DNA of 11,773 nt from JBFLVN01 sp040758475 (GTDB lineage Bacteria; JAGRBM01). This document shows, piece by piece, positions 1 to 6,596 of the stretch (the stretch's first letter is position 1; every line of letters starts with the position of its first letter). Below the pieces are notes generated by a model that was not told where the DNA came from, did not search any database, and saw only the letters and a list, made by a program, of their open reading frames with translations. The position numbers and the translations under genes are program-made. The stretch covers positions 1 to 11,773 of the forward strand of contig JBFLVN010000110.1 in NCBI GenBank assembly GCA_040758475.1, in the 5' to 3' direction.

Positions 1-243
1 CTGAGGGAATTGTTCCTTGAGCCGCCGCTCGACCCCCATTTGGAGGGTGACGACGGAAGAGGCGCAGGTGGTGCAAGCCCCCTGGAGGCGCAGGCGCACG
101 ACCCCTTCGTCGTAGCCGATGAATTCGCAATCCCCTCCGTCCATCTGGAGGCCGGGGCGGATTTCGGCGTCGATCACTTCGCCGATGCGTTCTTCGAGTT
201 CGGCGTCGGAAATTTCGGTTGTCTGGGCCTGGGGTGTACTCAT
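1..243 (-). CDS. NifU C-terminal-like (Nfu) Fe-S cluster scaffold protein, incomplete at window edge
   Basis: Nfu-type proteins hold a transient [4Fe-4S] cluster at a CxxC pair and pass it to cytosolic apo-enzymes. The 81 visible residues begin at ATG 243 and run off the left edge without a stop. After an acidic N-terminal helix (residues 10-27) comes the family signature: RPGLQMDGGD (29-38), then a beta strand, then GACTTCASS (55-63) with the cluster cysteines C57 and C60, then the TLQMGVE helix. Nfu proteins of this single-domain type are usually about 75-100 residues, so only a short tail is missing. It could equally be the C-terminal module of a longer NifU-like protein, but the start just ahead of the domain argues against that. 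A weak GAAGG lies about 10 nt upstream of the start. It is divergent from the protease gene. The domain assignment is firm; the client proteins are unknown. Confidence 0.9.
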   Translation of the reverse strand, partial: MSTPQAQTTEISDAELEERIGEVIDAEIRPGLQMDGGDCEFIGYDEGVVRLRLQGACTTCASSVVTLQMGVERRLKEQFPQ

Positions 244-299
244 GGGCTGTGCCTTCGCTTTGAGGGGCTTCGCCCCCGCTGCTTCCTCAATATAAGCAC

Positions 300-325
300 G
301 GGGCCTCCCGGAGGGAACAGGCCCC
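300..325. other. Hairpin in the divergent Nfu/protease intergenic region
   Basis: GGGGCCT (300-306) and AGGCCCC (319-325) are perfect complements around a 12-nt loop. The loop region itself can form an alternative CCTCCCGGAGG fold. A smaller GGGGC-TTC-GCCCC hairpin lies closer to the Nfu start, in the 264-276 area. These are the only visible structures in the 181-nt region that must hold both divergent promoters. No convincing -35/-10 pair is seen for either gene; TATATT read on the minus strand (289-294) is a weak -10 candidate. The role is unknown. Confidence 0.35.
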
Positions 326-424
326 TGCCCCGCCCTGTTTTCGCGCACGGCGGAAAAAGGCATACTGGCGCCTTCGATCCGGGGCGCCCCTGGGCCCCTC
401 CCGATGGCGGAGGCCGTTTCATCC

Positions 425-1312
425 ATGAAGAAGTACCTGATTGCCGTTCTCGCGTCTTTCCTGTGGAGTGGCTGCTCGATCTTCGGGATCGGCCTCTCGC
501 CCGCGCCCGACGCCCACCTCGACCCGGACGCCCCCGTGCTGGTCCGCTCGCTCGGGCGCCAGCTCGCCGGAAAACTCCTCTCGGAAGTCCTCTCCGAGGC
601 GGAAAAGACCCTGGACGTCGTTCCCCTCAACTCCCAATCGATCCGCAAGGTGGCCGAGAAGGCCACGCCCGCCGTGGTGAACGTCTTTACGAAGACCAAG
701 ACGCCGACCACCCTCAACCTGCTGGTCCTTGGAATCCCAACGCCCCTTACTTTGCCGGGAAAAGCCCTCGGCACGGCATTTTTTATCCATCCCTCGGGTT
801 ACTTGCTCACGAACAACCACGTGATCGAGAAGTCGGCTTCGATCACGGCCAAGACGGCTGATGGAAAAACCTACGATCTCGTCATCGTGGCGCGCGACCC
901 GGCCCTCGACGCCGCGCTCCTCCGCGTGGAAGTCACGGGGAGCACCTTTCCTTACGTCCCGGCGGGCGATTCGGCCCAGGTGGGCGTGGGGGACGTGGTG
1001 ATCGCCGTCGGAAATCCGCTCGGCCTCGGGCACACGGTGACGCAAGGCATCGTGAGCCACACGGGCCGGGAGATTTCCGAACAGGCTACGGGACCGGGGC
1101 GGCACATCAAGTTCATCCAGACGGACACGGCCATCAACCCGGGCAACTCGGGCGGCCCTCTTATTACGCTGACGGGCGCCGCCATCGGCATCAACACGGC
1201 TGTCGTCCTGGGGGCGCAGGGTTTGGGCTTTACCGTCCCCATGGAGCAGATCAAGGAATTCTTGCAGAAAGTCCTGGCCGGGTCGGGCTCGACCGAGCGG
1301 GAAACCAACTGA
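425..1312 (+). CDS. HtrA/DegP-like (S1C) serine protease, predicted lipoprotein, no PDZ domain
   Basis: This is a trypsin-fold endopeptidase of the HtrA/DegS type, expected to act in the periplasm in envelope protein quality control or regulated proteolysis. I chose ATG 425 over the in-frame ATG 404. GGCGGAGG lies about 11 nt before 425, and that start gives a clean signal peptide (MKKYLIAVLASFL) ending in WSGC, so Cys17 is the probable lipidation site. Trp at lipobox -3 is unusual. The triad is complete: His132 in TNNHV, Asp162 in DPALDAALL and Ser242 in NPGNSGGPL. The GTAFFI and GLGFTVP family motifs are also present. The protein stops at residue 295, only some 22 residues after the protease core, where HtrA proteins normally continue into one or two PDZ domains. 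Residues 25-80 form a linker of unknown function. It is followed by a palindromic repeat and then the flippase gene. The protease call is firm; the substrate is unknown. Confidence 0.93.
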   Translation: MKKYLIAVLASFLWSGCSIFGIGLSPAPDAHLDPDAPVLVRSLGRQLAGKLLSEVLSEAEKTLDVVPLNSQSIRKVAEKATPAVVNVFTKTKTPTTLNLLVLGIPTPLTLPGKALGTAFFIHPSGYLLTNNHVIEKSASITAKTADGKTYDLVIVARDPALDAALLRVEVTGSTFPYVPAGDSAQVGVGDVVIAVGNPLGLGHTVTQGIVSHTGREISEQATGPGRHIKFIQTDTAINPGNSGGPLITLTGAAIGINTAVVLGAQGLGFTVPMEQIKEFLQKVLAGSGSTERETN

Positions 1313-1348
1313 TCTGCTTGTCCAATTAGCTCCGTGATTGGAAAATCT

Positions 1349-1430
1349 GGCCCTCTCCCCCGCCCCTCCCCCAAGTTTGGGGGAGGGGTGCCCACGGCTG
1401 CCGTTCAATAAAAACGGCGGGGTGAGGGCC
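1349..1430. repeat. Three-armed palindromic intergenic element (REP/MITE-like)
   Basis: This 82-nt block folds on itself completely. The outer arms GGCCCTC (1349-1355) and GAGGGCC (1424-1430) pair, and the stem continues as CCCC (1357-1360) with GGGG (1419-1422) after a T-T mismatch. Inside are two hairpins. One is a perfect 12-bp stem, CCCCTCCCCCAA (1363-1374) with TTGGGGGAGGGG (1377-1388). The other is GCCGTT (1400-1405) with AACGGC (1413-1418) around an A-rich loop. The structure is a three-way junction typical of dispersed palindromic elements. It lies between the protease stop and the flippase start and has no T-run, so it is not a classical terminator, although it could impede transcription or protect an mRNA end. 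No target-site duplication is visible, and there is no second copy in this window. Confidence 0.75.
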
Positions 1431-1453
1431 CGGGCCAAAGCGGGACAAATTGG

Positions 1454-2965
1454 ATGAGTAAGCAAACCGCTTCTTTATCCCCGGCAACCTCCTCCCCTCC
1501 CGGTGAGACGGCCCGGGGATTTTTCTATTTGACGCTCGGGAAACTTTTCTTCCTCGCGTCCCGGATGGTTTTTTTCCTGGGCCTTCCGCGATTTCTTTCG
1601 GGCCCGGCCGAGTACGGAAATTTTGTCCTCGCCATCGGGATCGTCCTGATCGCGAGCACCATGTTCCTGGACGGGACGACCCAGGCCGTCTCCAAGCTCT
1701 CCGCCGAAGACGAGGAAAACGCTCCGGCCGTCCGGACGGCGGCACTCCTTAGCCGCCTGTGGATCGCCTCGGGCCTCGGCGGCGTGTTTGCCCTCCTGGC
1801 CTCGCCCATCGCCCATCTCTTGCGGGACGAGACCCTCGTGCCGCTCCTGCGCCTGGGAGGGCTTACGGTCGTTGCGTACGCCTTCTTCGCCGTCTTTTTG
1901 GGATACGCCAACGGAACAAAGAAATTCGCCCGGCAGTCGATCATGGACATGGGCTCTTCGCTTTTGAAGCCGGTCTTGGTCCTAGGGGCGGCGGGAATTT
2001 GGGGATCGGCTTACTCAGCCCTGGCGGGCTTTACCCTCGCACAGGCCCTTGGCGCGGGAATCGGCCTGGCGCTCCTGGGCGTGCGGCCTTGGAAGCGTGG
2101 GTACTCTTTCAAAAAGTTATTTCATTACGAAACCTCCCTCATGGGCTTTAGCCTCGTCTTGAGCGTGGCCCTGCGGGCGGACCTTTTCCTCCTCAAGGGG
2201 CTCCTCCCTCCGGCAGAGGGGGGCGAGCAGGCGGGGCTCTACGGGGCGGCCCAGATTTTCGCGCAGGTTCCGAACGCGCTTGCCGTCTCGCTCAACTTTC
2301 TCCTTCTTCCCCTGGTTTCGGGAGCCGTGGGACGGGGGAAAGATGAGGAAGCCCGCCGGGCCGTGCGGATGGGGCTTCTTCTGGGGCTCATCATCCTGGC
2401 CGGGTCGGCAGCGGTTTTTTCGGGAAGCGCGGAACTCTGGATCGCCCTCTTCTATCCGGCGCCCTACGCTCAGGCGGCCCCGGCCCTCGAAGTGCTCGCT
2501 TTCGGCGGCGCGGCCTATTCGCTCCTCGCCCTGGCGACGACGGCCCTTACGGCGAGCGGCCGGCCCCGGGCGAGTCTCTTGCTCGCGTTCTTCTATCTGG
2601 CGGCGATTCTCGCGGCGGGATTCCTTCTCGTCCCGCGCTATTCGATGCGCGGGGCGGCGTGGACCCATCTTTTAGCGGGTCTTCTTGCGGCGATGGCCGC
2701 TCTTTTCGTCCTGCGAAAGACCTTGGGGGCAGCCCTTCCGCCCGGGCGGAGCCTCGCCGTCCTTCTGGCGGCGGCGCTCTCGCTGGCGGCCTTGCGGCTT
2801 TTCCCCGAAAGCGGGGAGGCCGGGGGATGGGACGCCCTCGCGGCCCTTTTGCCAAGGATCCTGGTTCAAGGAGCGGTTTTTGTCGCGCTTCTTTTCCTTC
2901 TCCGCGCCGTCAGGGCCGGGGAAGTCCGGGAACTCCTGCGCCGCCGGAGGGAAGCGGTGGTGTAG
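1454..2965 (+). CDS. Polysaccharide/oligosaccharide flippase, Wzx/RfbX-like (MOP superfamily)
   Basis: This is a predicted inner-membrane protein that flips lipid-linked sugar units from the cytoplasmic to the outer leaflet for polysaccharide assembly. The 503-residue protein has a short polar N-terminus (1-20), then alternating hydrophobic helices along its whole length, compatible with the 12-14 TM segments of the family. The first TM region (about 22-44) is followed by the family-like PAEYGNFVLAIGIV (51-64). Later features are a charged cytoplasmic loop (FKKLFHYE, near 220) and a mid-protein helix with the RADLFLLKG turn (about 240-250). The C-terminus is basic (LLRRRREAVV). The 503-aa length is normal for Wzx. 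ATG 1454 lies 24 nt after the palindromic element, with GGGA about 10 nt upstream. No glycosyltransferase or polymerase neighbours are visible, so the sugar substrate cannot be inferred. MurJ-type lipid II flippase is a less likely alternative in the same superfamily. Confidence 0.85.
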   Translation: MSKQTASLSPATSSPPGETARGFFYLTLGKLFFLASRMVFFLGLPRFLSGPAEYGNFVLAIGIVLIASTMFLDGTTQAVSKLSAEDEENAPAVRTAALLSRLWIASGLGGVFALLASPIAHLLRDETLVPLLRLGGLTVVAYAFFAVFLGYANGTKKFARQSIMDMGSSLLKPVLVLGAAGIWGSAYSALAGFTLAQALGAGIGLALLGVRPWKRGYSFKKLFHYETSLMGFSLVLSVALRADLFLLKGLLPPAEGGEQAGLYGAAQIFAQVPNALAVSLNFLLLPLVSGAVGRGKDEEARRAVRMGLLLGLIILAGSAAVFSGSAELWIALFYPAPYAQAAPALEVLAFGGAAYSLLALATTALTASGRPRASLLLAFFYLAAILAAGFLLVPRYSMRGAAWTHLLAGLLAAMAALFVLRKTLGAALPPGRSLAVLLAAALSLAALRLFPESGEAGGWDALAALLPRILVQGAVFVALLFLLRAVRAGEVRELLRRRREAVV

Positions 2966-2974
2966 AGTGTTGGT

Positions 2975-3616
2975 TTAACCCGGCCAAAAATACGTTGCTG
3001 GTCCTGCTGGGAACAAGAGAGTTTGTGAACCATTGGATTTCATTAAATCTTTATTCCACTTGCCATCGAGGCCTTGCCTCGTTGCCCACGCTGATATGAG
3101 AGCGTCCCATTCGTGTTCGTTCTTTATTTTTTTCTTGATATTTAGTCCTGTCACTCCAATCTGTTTTGACAACCATTGAGCGAGTGGTTCGCCAAATTTA
3201 TATGGTTTTCCAGCAATGGCGTAATAGAGTACTTTTGGATGTGTTTCATTGAGTTTAATATCCGGCCAAATTTGTTTTAGTTGAAGGGCCATTGCCATAT
3301 CCTGGATTCCCATAGCACCTGCCGCAGAATTACTTGAAAGAACGCTACGTTGCACTTTCAGATAGGTTTCACGAAGATATTCATCCATTGGCCTCCAACC
3401 CGATTGAGTTGTGGCCCAAGAAAGAAAGGTATCAATACCCGCAGCTTGCGGACTGATGGGGCCAATATCATTCTTGAACCAACGGATTACTTCGTCGATA
3501 CTATCAAAGGTGTGAACGTCGAAAGAGCATGATTTGCTCGGGCCAGATAGGCGAAGAATAGCCGCTCCATTTGCTTTCTTTCCTCCAGGGTCATATCCGA
3601 GAAAAATGCGTTCCAT
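2975..3616 (-). CDS. DUF429-like predicted RNase-H-fold nuclease, AT-rich
   Basis: This resembles DUF429 proteins, predicted to have an RNase-H-like fold but without an established reaction. The 213 residues show acidic positions in the expected order: Asp9 in LGYDPGG on the first strand, Asp62 in AGIDTFLSW, Glu124 in NETHPKVLYY (the ExHP element) and Asp171 in EHEWDALISAWA. ATG 3616 has AGGAAA about 8 nt upstream. It sits 31 nt downstream of the DUF3800 gene on the same strand, so the two are probably cotranscribed. Its stop is 9 bp from the convergent flippase stop, with no terminator between them. Base composition is unlike the neighbours: 3121-3180 is 19/60 G+C, with many AAA, ATT and TTT codons, which implies recent transfer. 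The protein ends in a hydrophobic PAGPATYFWPG tail. The family call is by motif only; a nuclease activity is inferred. Confidence 0.7.
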   Translation of the reverse strand: MERIFLGYDPGGKKANGAAILRLSGPSKSCSFDVHTFDSIDEVIRWFKNDIGPISPQAAGIDTFLSWATTQSGWRPMDEYLRETYLKVQRSVLSSNSAAGAMGIQDMAMALQLKQIWPDIKLNETHPKVLYYAIAGKPYKFGEPLAQWLSKQIGVTGLNIKKKIKNEHEWDALISAWATRQGLDGKWNKDLMKSNGSQTLLFPAGPATYFWPG

Positions 3617-3647
3617 GCAGAATTTCCTAGTTAATCCAAGCCAAGCA

Positions 3648-4484
3648 TTATCGAAATAGAAGGCCTCCTGGCCGCCCTTGGATCGCGTCGCTGACGGTAA
3701 TTCCGCCGCGCCACCTCCCTGTAGTGGGTTCCTGGTAACGGAATTGAAGGTTTTGCAAGGCCGTCCCGTAACGTTGTCTCAACAAGGCGTAGCCGGGCCG
3801 GACGTGCAGGTTGCGGACGTGGTCCGTGCAATAGGCGTGTGCGCTCATCGGGAAAAGAAAGGCGGAGCACAGCAGGTCCGCGGCTTGAATCCCCGCGTGA
3901 TTGTCGCTGTGGCCGAAGGTGGGCATTTCAACGATCCGATGAAGGGGGTCTCCGCCTGCTTGGAATTTTTGAGTGAAGATCGAGTGGGACACCTTCGCGT
4001 TTTTGCGCTTGGCCCGGCTGTCGGCGATGACGAGGCCGTTTTTTCCTTGTTGCTCCAGCAGCCGTTGAAAGGCCGCGCAGATGGTCTGCATGGAATAGGT
4101 GTAGACCGACGTTCCATTGAAGAACGCTCCAACTCCTTTGATCCAGACGCGGCCGAAAATCTTGGCATCGTGCCGGACCAACAGGTCCACGGTTTTGTCG
4201 AGGAAACCGAGGGCATGAGTCCGGTGCCGGCGGCTTGCCGATGCGGCGTCCCTGCGTAGTTCGGCGCCCTTGATCTCGGAGAGAACGCCGTCCAGGTAGT
4301 GTGCGCTGGATTGTGCGGTTCCCGGAAAAAAACGGTGTTTGAGCTGAAGGAAATCGGTCGTGAAGGGTTTTACGTCTTCCAGTTTGATCGCAATGGCGGC
4401 AAGAACGAAGACCGGTTGAACGGGAGAAGTGGCGGAGGGAAGGCTTCCGGTGCAGCCAGCTTCATCGACGTAGCAGAGGTACAC
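3648..4484 (-). CDS. DUF3800 domain protein (RNase-H-like fold)
   Basis: DUF3800 proteins are found mostly in accessory and mobile regions and are predicted to have an RNase-H-like fold with acidic active-site residues. The biochemical role is not settled. Counting from GTG 4484 (278 aa), the N-terminal strand carries the signature YVDEAGCTG (5-13; Asp7, Glu8). It is followed by SSAHYLDG (59-66), VIADSR (152-157; Asp155) and HSDNHAGIQAADLLCSAF (192-209; Asp203), all in family order. I prefer GTG 4484 because the signature strand starts there and GGGCGGAA lies just upstream. The frame stays open to TTG 4577, but that extension would have to read through an 11-bp hairpin and adds 31 residues with no family resemblance. 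The DUF429 gene follows after 31 nt. The gene is less AT-rich than DUF429 but differs from the host-like genes. Arrival as a pair is inferred. Confidence 0.82.
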   Translation of the reverse strand: MYLCYVDEAGCTGSLPSATSPVQPVFVLAAIAIKLEDVKPFTTDFLQLKHRFFPGTAQSSAHYLDGVLSEIKGAELRRDAASASRRHRTHALGFLDKTVDLLVRHDAKIFGRVWIKGVGAFFNGTSVYTYSMQTICAAFQRLLEQQGKNGLVIADSRAKRKNAKVSHSIFTQKFQAGGDPLHRIVEMPTFGHSDNHAGIQAADLLCSAFLFPMSAHAYCTDHVRNLHVRPGYALLRQRYGTALQNLQFRYQEPTTGRWRGGITVSDAIQGRPGGLLFR

Positions 4485-4503
4485 AAAATTCCGCCCAAAA
4501 CAA

Positions 4504-4529
4504 CTACGGCCACCAATGGGTGGCCGTAG
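4504..4529. promoter_or_regulatory. Perfect 11-bp inverted repeat upstream of the DUF3800 gene
   Basis: CTACGGCCACC (4504-4514) and GGTGGCCGTAG (4519-4529) are exact complements around the loop AATG. On the minus strand it sits about 20 nt before GTG 4484, directly upstream of the GGGCGGAA ribosome site. It could be an operator, a 5' UTR stem-loop tuning translation, or the end of a mobile unit. It has no T-run, so it does not look like an intrinsic terminator. Confidence 0.55.
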
Positions 4530-4740
4530 GACCTGCCGCCTGGCTGGCTTTTGACCGACCAGTTCGGCGAAAGACAAGTTCTATGGCAGAAGGTAATCAT
4601 TGTTTGTCCCGCCGGTCAAGGAGCCGCGTCTTTTGCGAGACAGCTAGGCCAAGCCTCCCGGCCGCTTAAAGCGATGAAATTCGTTCATTCCCTGGCTCGT
4701 CCATCCTTGTCCGCGGGCCTTTCGCGTTTGCGGAGAGAGG

Positions 4741-4769
4741 TCGACGCGGGCGCCGGAAAAGAATAAACT
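4741..4769 (+). promoter_or_regulatory. Possible sigma70-type promoter for the FHA/adenylate cyclase operon
   Basis: TCGACG (4741-4746; 4/6 match to TTGACA) is separated by 17 bp from TAAACT (4764-4769; 4/6 match to TATAAT). Transcription would start near 4776 and give a leader of about 60 nt before ATG 4839. The spacing and position are good but the match is only moderate, and in G+C-rich DNA such hits can be chance. Confidence 0.33.
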
Positions 4770-4838
4770 CCCCTTTCGGTGGTGCTGGCGGTTTCTGGGG
4801 AGCAAGGCCGGCGCCTTTCGATTCCGGGGGGAATCGCG

Positions 4839-5327
4839 ATGGCCGTGGTCAGCCCCGCTTCACCGGCGGGCCTCTATCTTATTCTCAAAGTCCTCTCGGG
4901 CCCCGACGCGGGCCGGCTCGTGGAACTCACCTCGGGCCAGATCGTCTACGTGGGGCGCGATCCTTCCCTCGAACGGACGAAGCGCTCCGATACGCCCCTC
5001 TTCGAGCCGAATACGAAGCAACTCGACCGGATCGAGGAATTCCTGGAAGGGCGCACGCCGGGCTTTAACGATCCCGAACGCACCCAGCCCGGATACCGGC
5101 CGCGCCTCGAAAAGCTCCGGCGGATCGCCGACGTGCGGCTCGTGGACGGCACCGTGAGCCGGGTCCACGCGGCCTTTTACGTGGAGGAAGGGCGGGCGGG
5201 CGTCGTGGACCTCGCCTCCACGAACGGCACCACCGTGAACGGGCGCAAGGTGTCGGCTTCCTTCATCGAGCCGGGCGATCAGGTCGTCCTCGGGAACATC
5301 CGGATGGAAGTCGTGGGGCTCGGGTGA
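4839..5327 (+). CDS. FHA-domain protein with an insert between its phosphopeptide-binding motifs
   Basis: FHA domains bind phosphothreonine peptides, usually products of Ser/Thr kinases, in the cytoplasm. From ATG 4839 (162 aa; GGGGGGA about 7 nt upstream), residues 12-38 form the first strands. The core motifs follow: Gly39-Arg40 in VGRDPS, Ser107-Arg108 and His110 in SRVHAAF, and STNGTTVNGRKV (127-138). All residues that contact phosphate in known FHA domains are present. In a typical FHA the SRxH motif follows GR within roughly 15-20 residues. Here about 66 residues intervene, rich in charge and proline (about 44-100), containing PLFEPNTKQLDRIEEFLEG. An in-frame upstream GTG at 4779 would add 20 residues with no domain content. 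The stop overlaps the cyclase start by 4 nt (GTGA), so translational coupling is likely. The cyclase or a phosphoprotein in its pathway is the obvious candidate partner, by inference. Confidence 0.9.
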   Translation: MAVVSPASPAGLYLILKVLSGPDAGRLVELTSGQIVYVGRDPSLERTKRSDTPLFEPNTKQLDRIEEFLEGRTPGFNDPERTQPGYRPRLEKLRRIADVRLVDGTVSRVHAAFYVEEGRAGVVDLASTNGTTVNGRKVSASFIEPGDQVVLGNIRMEVVGLG

Positions 5328-6547
5328 AGGAAACCTTCAAGCACCTCGCCCTCCGGCTGGCCGACGCGGGAGTTTCGCCGGAGGATTCCGACGAGCTCCG
5401 GATTCAAAAGCGCATCTTGAACGGCGGCGTCGTTCTCTCTTCCATGGGCGTCGCGTCTTATATTGTTTTGATGCTCGTTCTTTCGGCGCCTTTCCGGCAG
5501 GTCGCCGTTCCAGCGGCTTATTTCCTCTTTATCGCCGCCGGATTCTTCCATTTCGCGCGGACCAGAAATTTCGGCCTCTACCGGGCGACGCAGCTCGGAG
5601 CGGGCCTTCTCCTTCCGTTCTTGAACCAGTGGAACCTGGGAGGCTTCGCCGCTTCGGGCGCCACCGTCGTGTGGGGATCGCTCGTCCCCCTGGGCTCGCT
5701 GGTGGTCTACGGCACGGCCCGCGCCGCTCCGTGGCTCTGCGGGTATCTTTTCTTCACGTTTCTGGCCGCCCTGCTGGATGAGAACGCCAAGGCCCACGCC
5801 TTCGCGGTTCCCTACCATTGGCTGTTTTTCCCCATCAATCTTTTCTCTGTTTCCACGATCATCTTCATCCTGCTTCGCTACTTCATGCGCGAGCGGGAAC
5901 TGGCCCTGGAACGCTCGGAGACGCTCCTTCTCAACATCCTTCCCGGGCCCATCGCGGAGCGGCTCAAGAAGAACCCCGAAGCCATCGCGGATGGCTTTCC
6001 GGAAGTGACGGTCGTGTTCGCCGACATCGTGGATTTCACGCGCCTCTCCGAGCGCACGGCGCCCGCAGAGCTCGTCGCCCTTCTCAACGACATCTTTTCT
6101 TCCTTCGACCGCCTCGCCGAGCGCCATGGGCTCGAAAAGATCAAGACCATCGGGGACGCCTACATGGTGGCCTCGGGCCTTCCCGTCCCCCGGAAGGACC
6201 ACGCCGAAGCGGCCGCCGAGATGGCTCTCGACATGGTGGAAGCGTTGAAGGCCTACAAGGGGCCGGGGGGCGAGGCCCTCCACGTACGCATCGGGGTGAA
6301 CACGGGGCCGGTGGTGGCGGGGGTGATCGGCAAGAAGAAATACATCTACGATCTCTGGGGCGACGCCGTGAATACGGCGAGCCGGATGGAATCCCACGGC
6401 CTGGCGGATTCGATCCAAGTGACTCGGGAGACCTACGAGCGCCTCCAGGGGCGCTACGAATTGGAGCCCCGTGGGAAAGTGGCGATTAAAGGGAAAGGCG
6501 ACATGGAGACGTTCCTTTTGAAGGGCAAATTAAAGTTGCGCGGGTGA
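5324..6547 (+). CDS. Membrane-bound class III adenylate cyclase
   Basis: It converts ATP to cAMP and pyrophosphate. GTG 5324 overlaps the FHA stop. The 407-residue protein has a polar N-terminus (1-30), about six TM segments (near 34-54, 59-77, 88-104, 112-131, 137-152 and 165-185) and a linker helix (RERELALERSETLLLNILP, 189-207) of the kind that couples membrane input to the catalytic dimer. The catalytic domain (about 222-400) has every diagnostic residue: metal-binding Asp234 in FADIVDF and Asp278 in TIGDAYM, adenine-selecting Lys274 and Asp343 (YDLWGD), and transition-state Asn350 and Arg354 in NTASRM. That predicts an active adenylate, not guanylate, cyclase working as a homodimer. The membrane part matches no sensor I recognise; its ligand is unknown. 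The downstream lipoprotein-like gene follows after 49 nt. Confidence 0.95.
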   Translation: MKETFKHLALRLADAGVSPEDSDELRIQKRILNGGVVLSSMGVASYIVLMLVLSAPFRQVAVPAAYFLFIAAGFFHFARTRNFGLYRATQLGAGLLLPFLNQWNLGGFAASGATVVWGSLVPLGSLVVYGTARAAPWLCGYLFFTFLAALLDENAKAHAFAVPYHWLFFPINLFSVSTIIFILLRYFMRERELALERSETLLLNILPGPIAERLKKNPEAIADGFPEVTVVFADIVDFTRLSERTAPAELVALLNDIFSSFDRLAERHGLEKIKTIGDAYMVASGLPVPRKDHAEAAAEMALDMVEALKAYKGPGGEALHVRIGVNTGPVVAGVIGKKKYIYDLWGDAVNTASRMESHGLADSIQVTRETYERLQGRYELEPRGKVAIKGKGDMETFLLKGKLKLRG

Positions 6548-6596
6548 AAGGCCCGCGAGTAGGATTCAAGGGTTCCTGAAAACAAGGGGGAGCCGG

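Larger units (their letters stand above)
4485..4838. other. Divergent intergenic region between the DUF3800 gene and the FHA operon
   Basis: This 354-nt stretch contains no gene I can support. A + strand frame (4551-4766, 71 codons) has no recognisable motif, no good ribosome site and no family resemblance. The region holds a perfect hairpin beside the DUF3800 start and a possible + strand promoter at 4741-4769. The last 60 nt or so form the leader of the FHA gene. The change back to host-like composition happens within this stretch, so the right edge of the DUF429/DUF3800 island probably lies here. I found no direct repeat marking it. Confidence 0.5.

Noticed and set aside
10..861. Plus-strand open frame (283 codons) across Nfu and the protease start
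   Set aside because: It overlaps two genes with clear catalytic or metal motifs and shows only Pro/Arg/Gly-rich shadow sequence.
1321..1342. TCCAAT…ATTGGA hairpin as a terminator for the protease gene
   Set aside because: The stem is only 6 bp with a 10-nt loop and there is no T-run after it.
419..1465. Minus-strand open frame (348 codons) opposite the protease
   Set aside because: It is antisense to a gene with a complete Ser protease triad and has no domain of its own.
2966..2974. Bidirectional terminator between the flippase and DUF429 genes
   Set aside because: Only 9 bp separate the convergent stops, and no inverted repeat is visible there.
4551..4766. Possible 71-codon gene between the DUF3800 and FHA genes
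   Set aside because: It has no recognisable motif or ribosome site, its start lies in the divergent promoter region, and its 3' end overlaps the likely FHA promoter.
2940..4770. Direct repeats or duplicated flippase 3' end bounding the DUF429/DUF3800 island
   Set aside because: I compared the flippase tail with the DNA before the FHA operon and found only short arginine-codon similarity, not a repeat like the one around MNT/HEPN.
5279..6418. Minus-strand open frame (379 codons) opposite the adenylate cyclase
   Set aside because: The protein is His/Arg/Glu-rich low-complexity, typical of antisense translation in G+C-rich DNA. The cyclase on the other strand is unambiguous.
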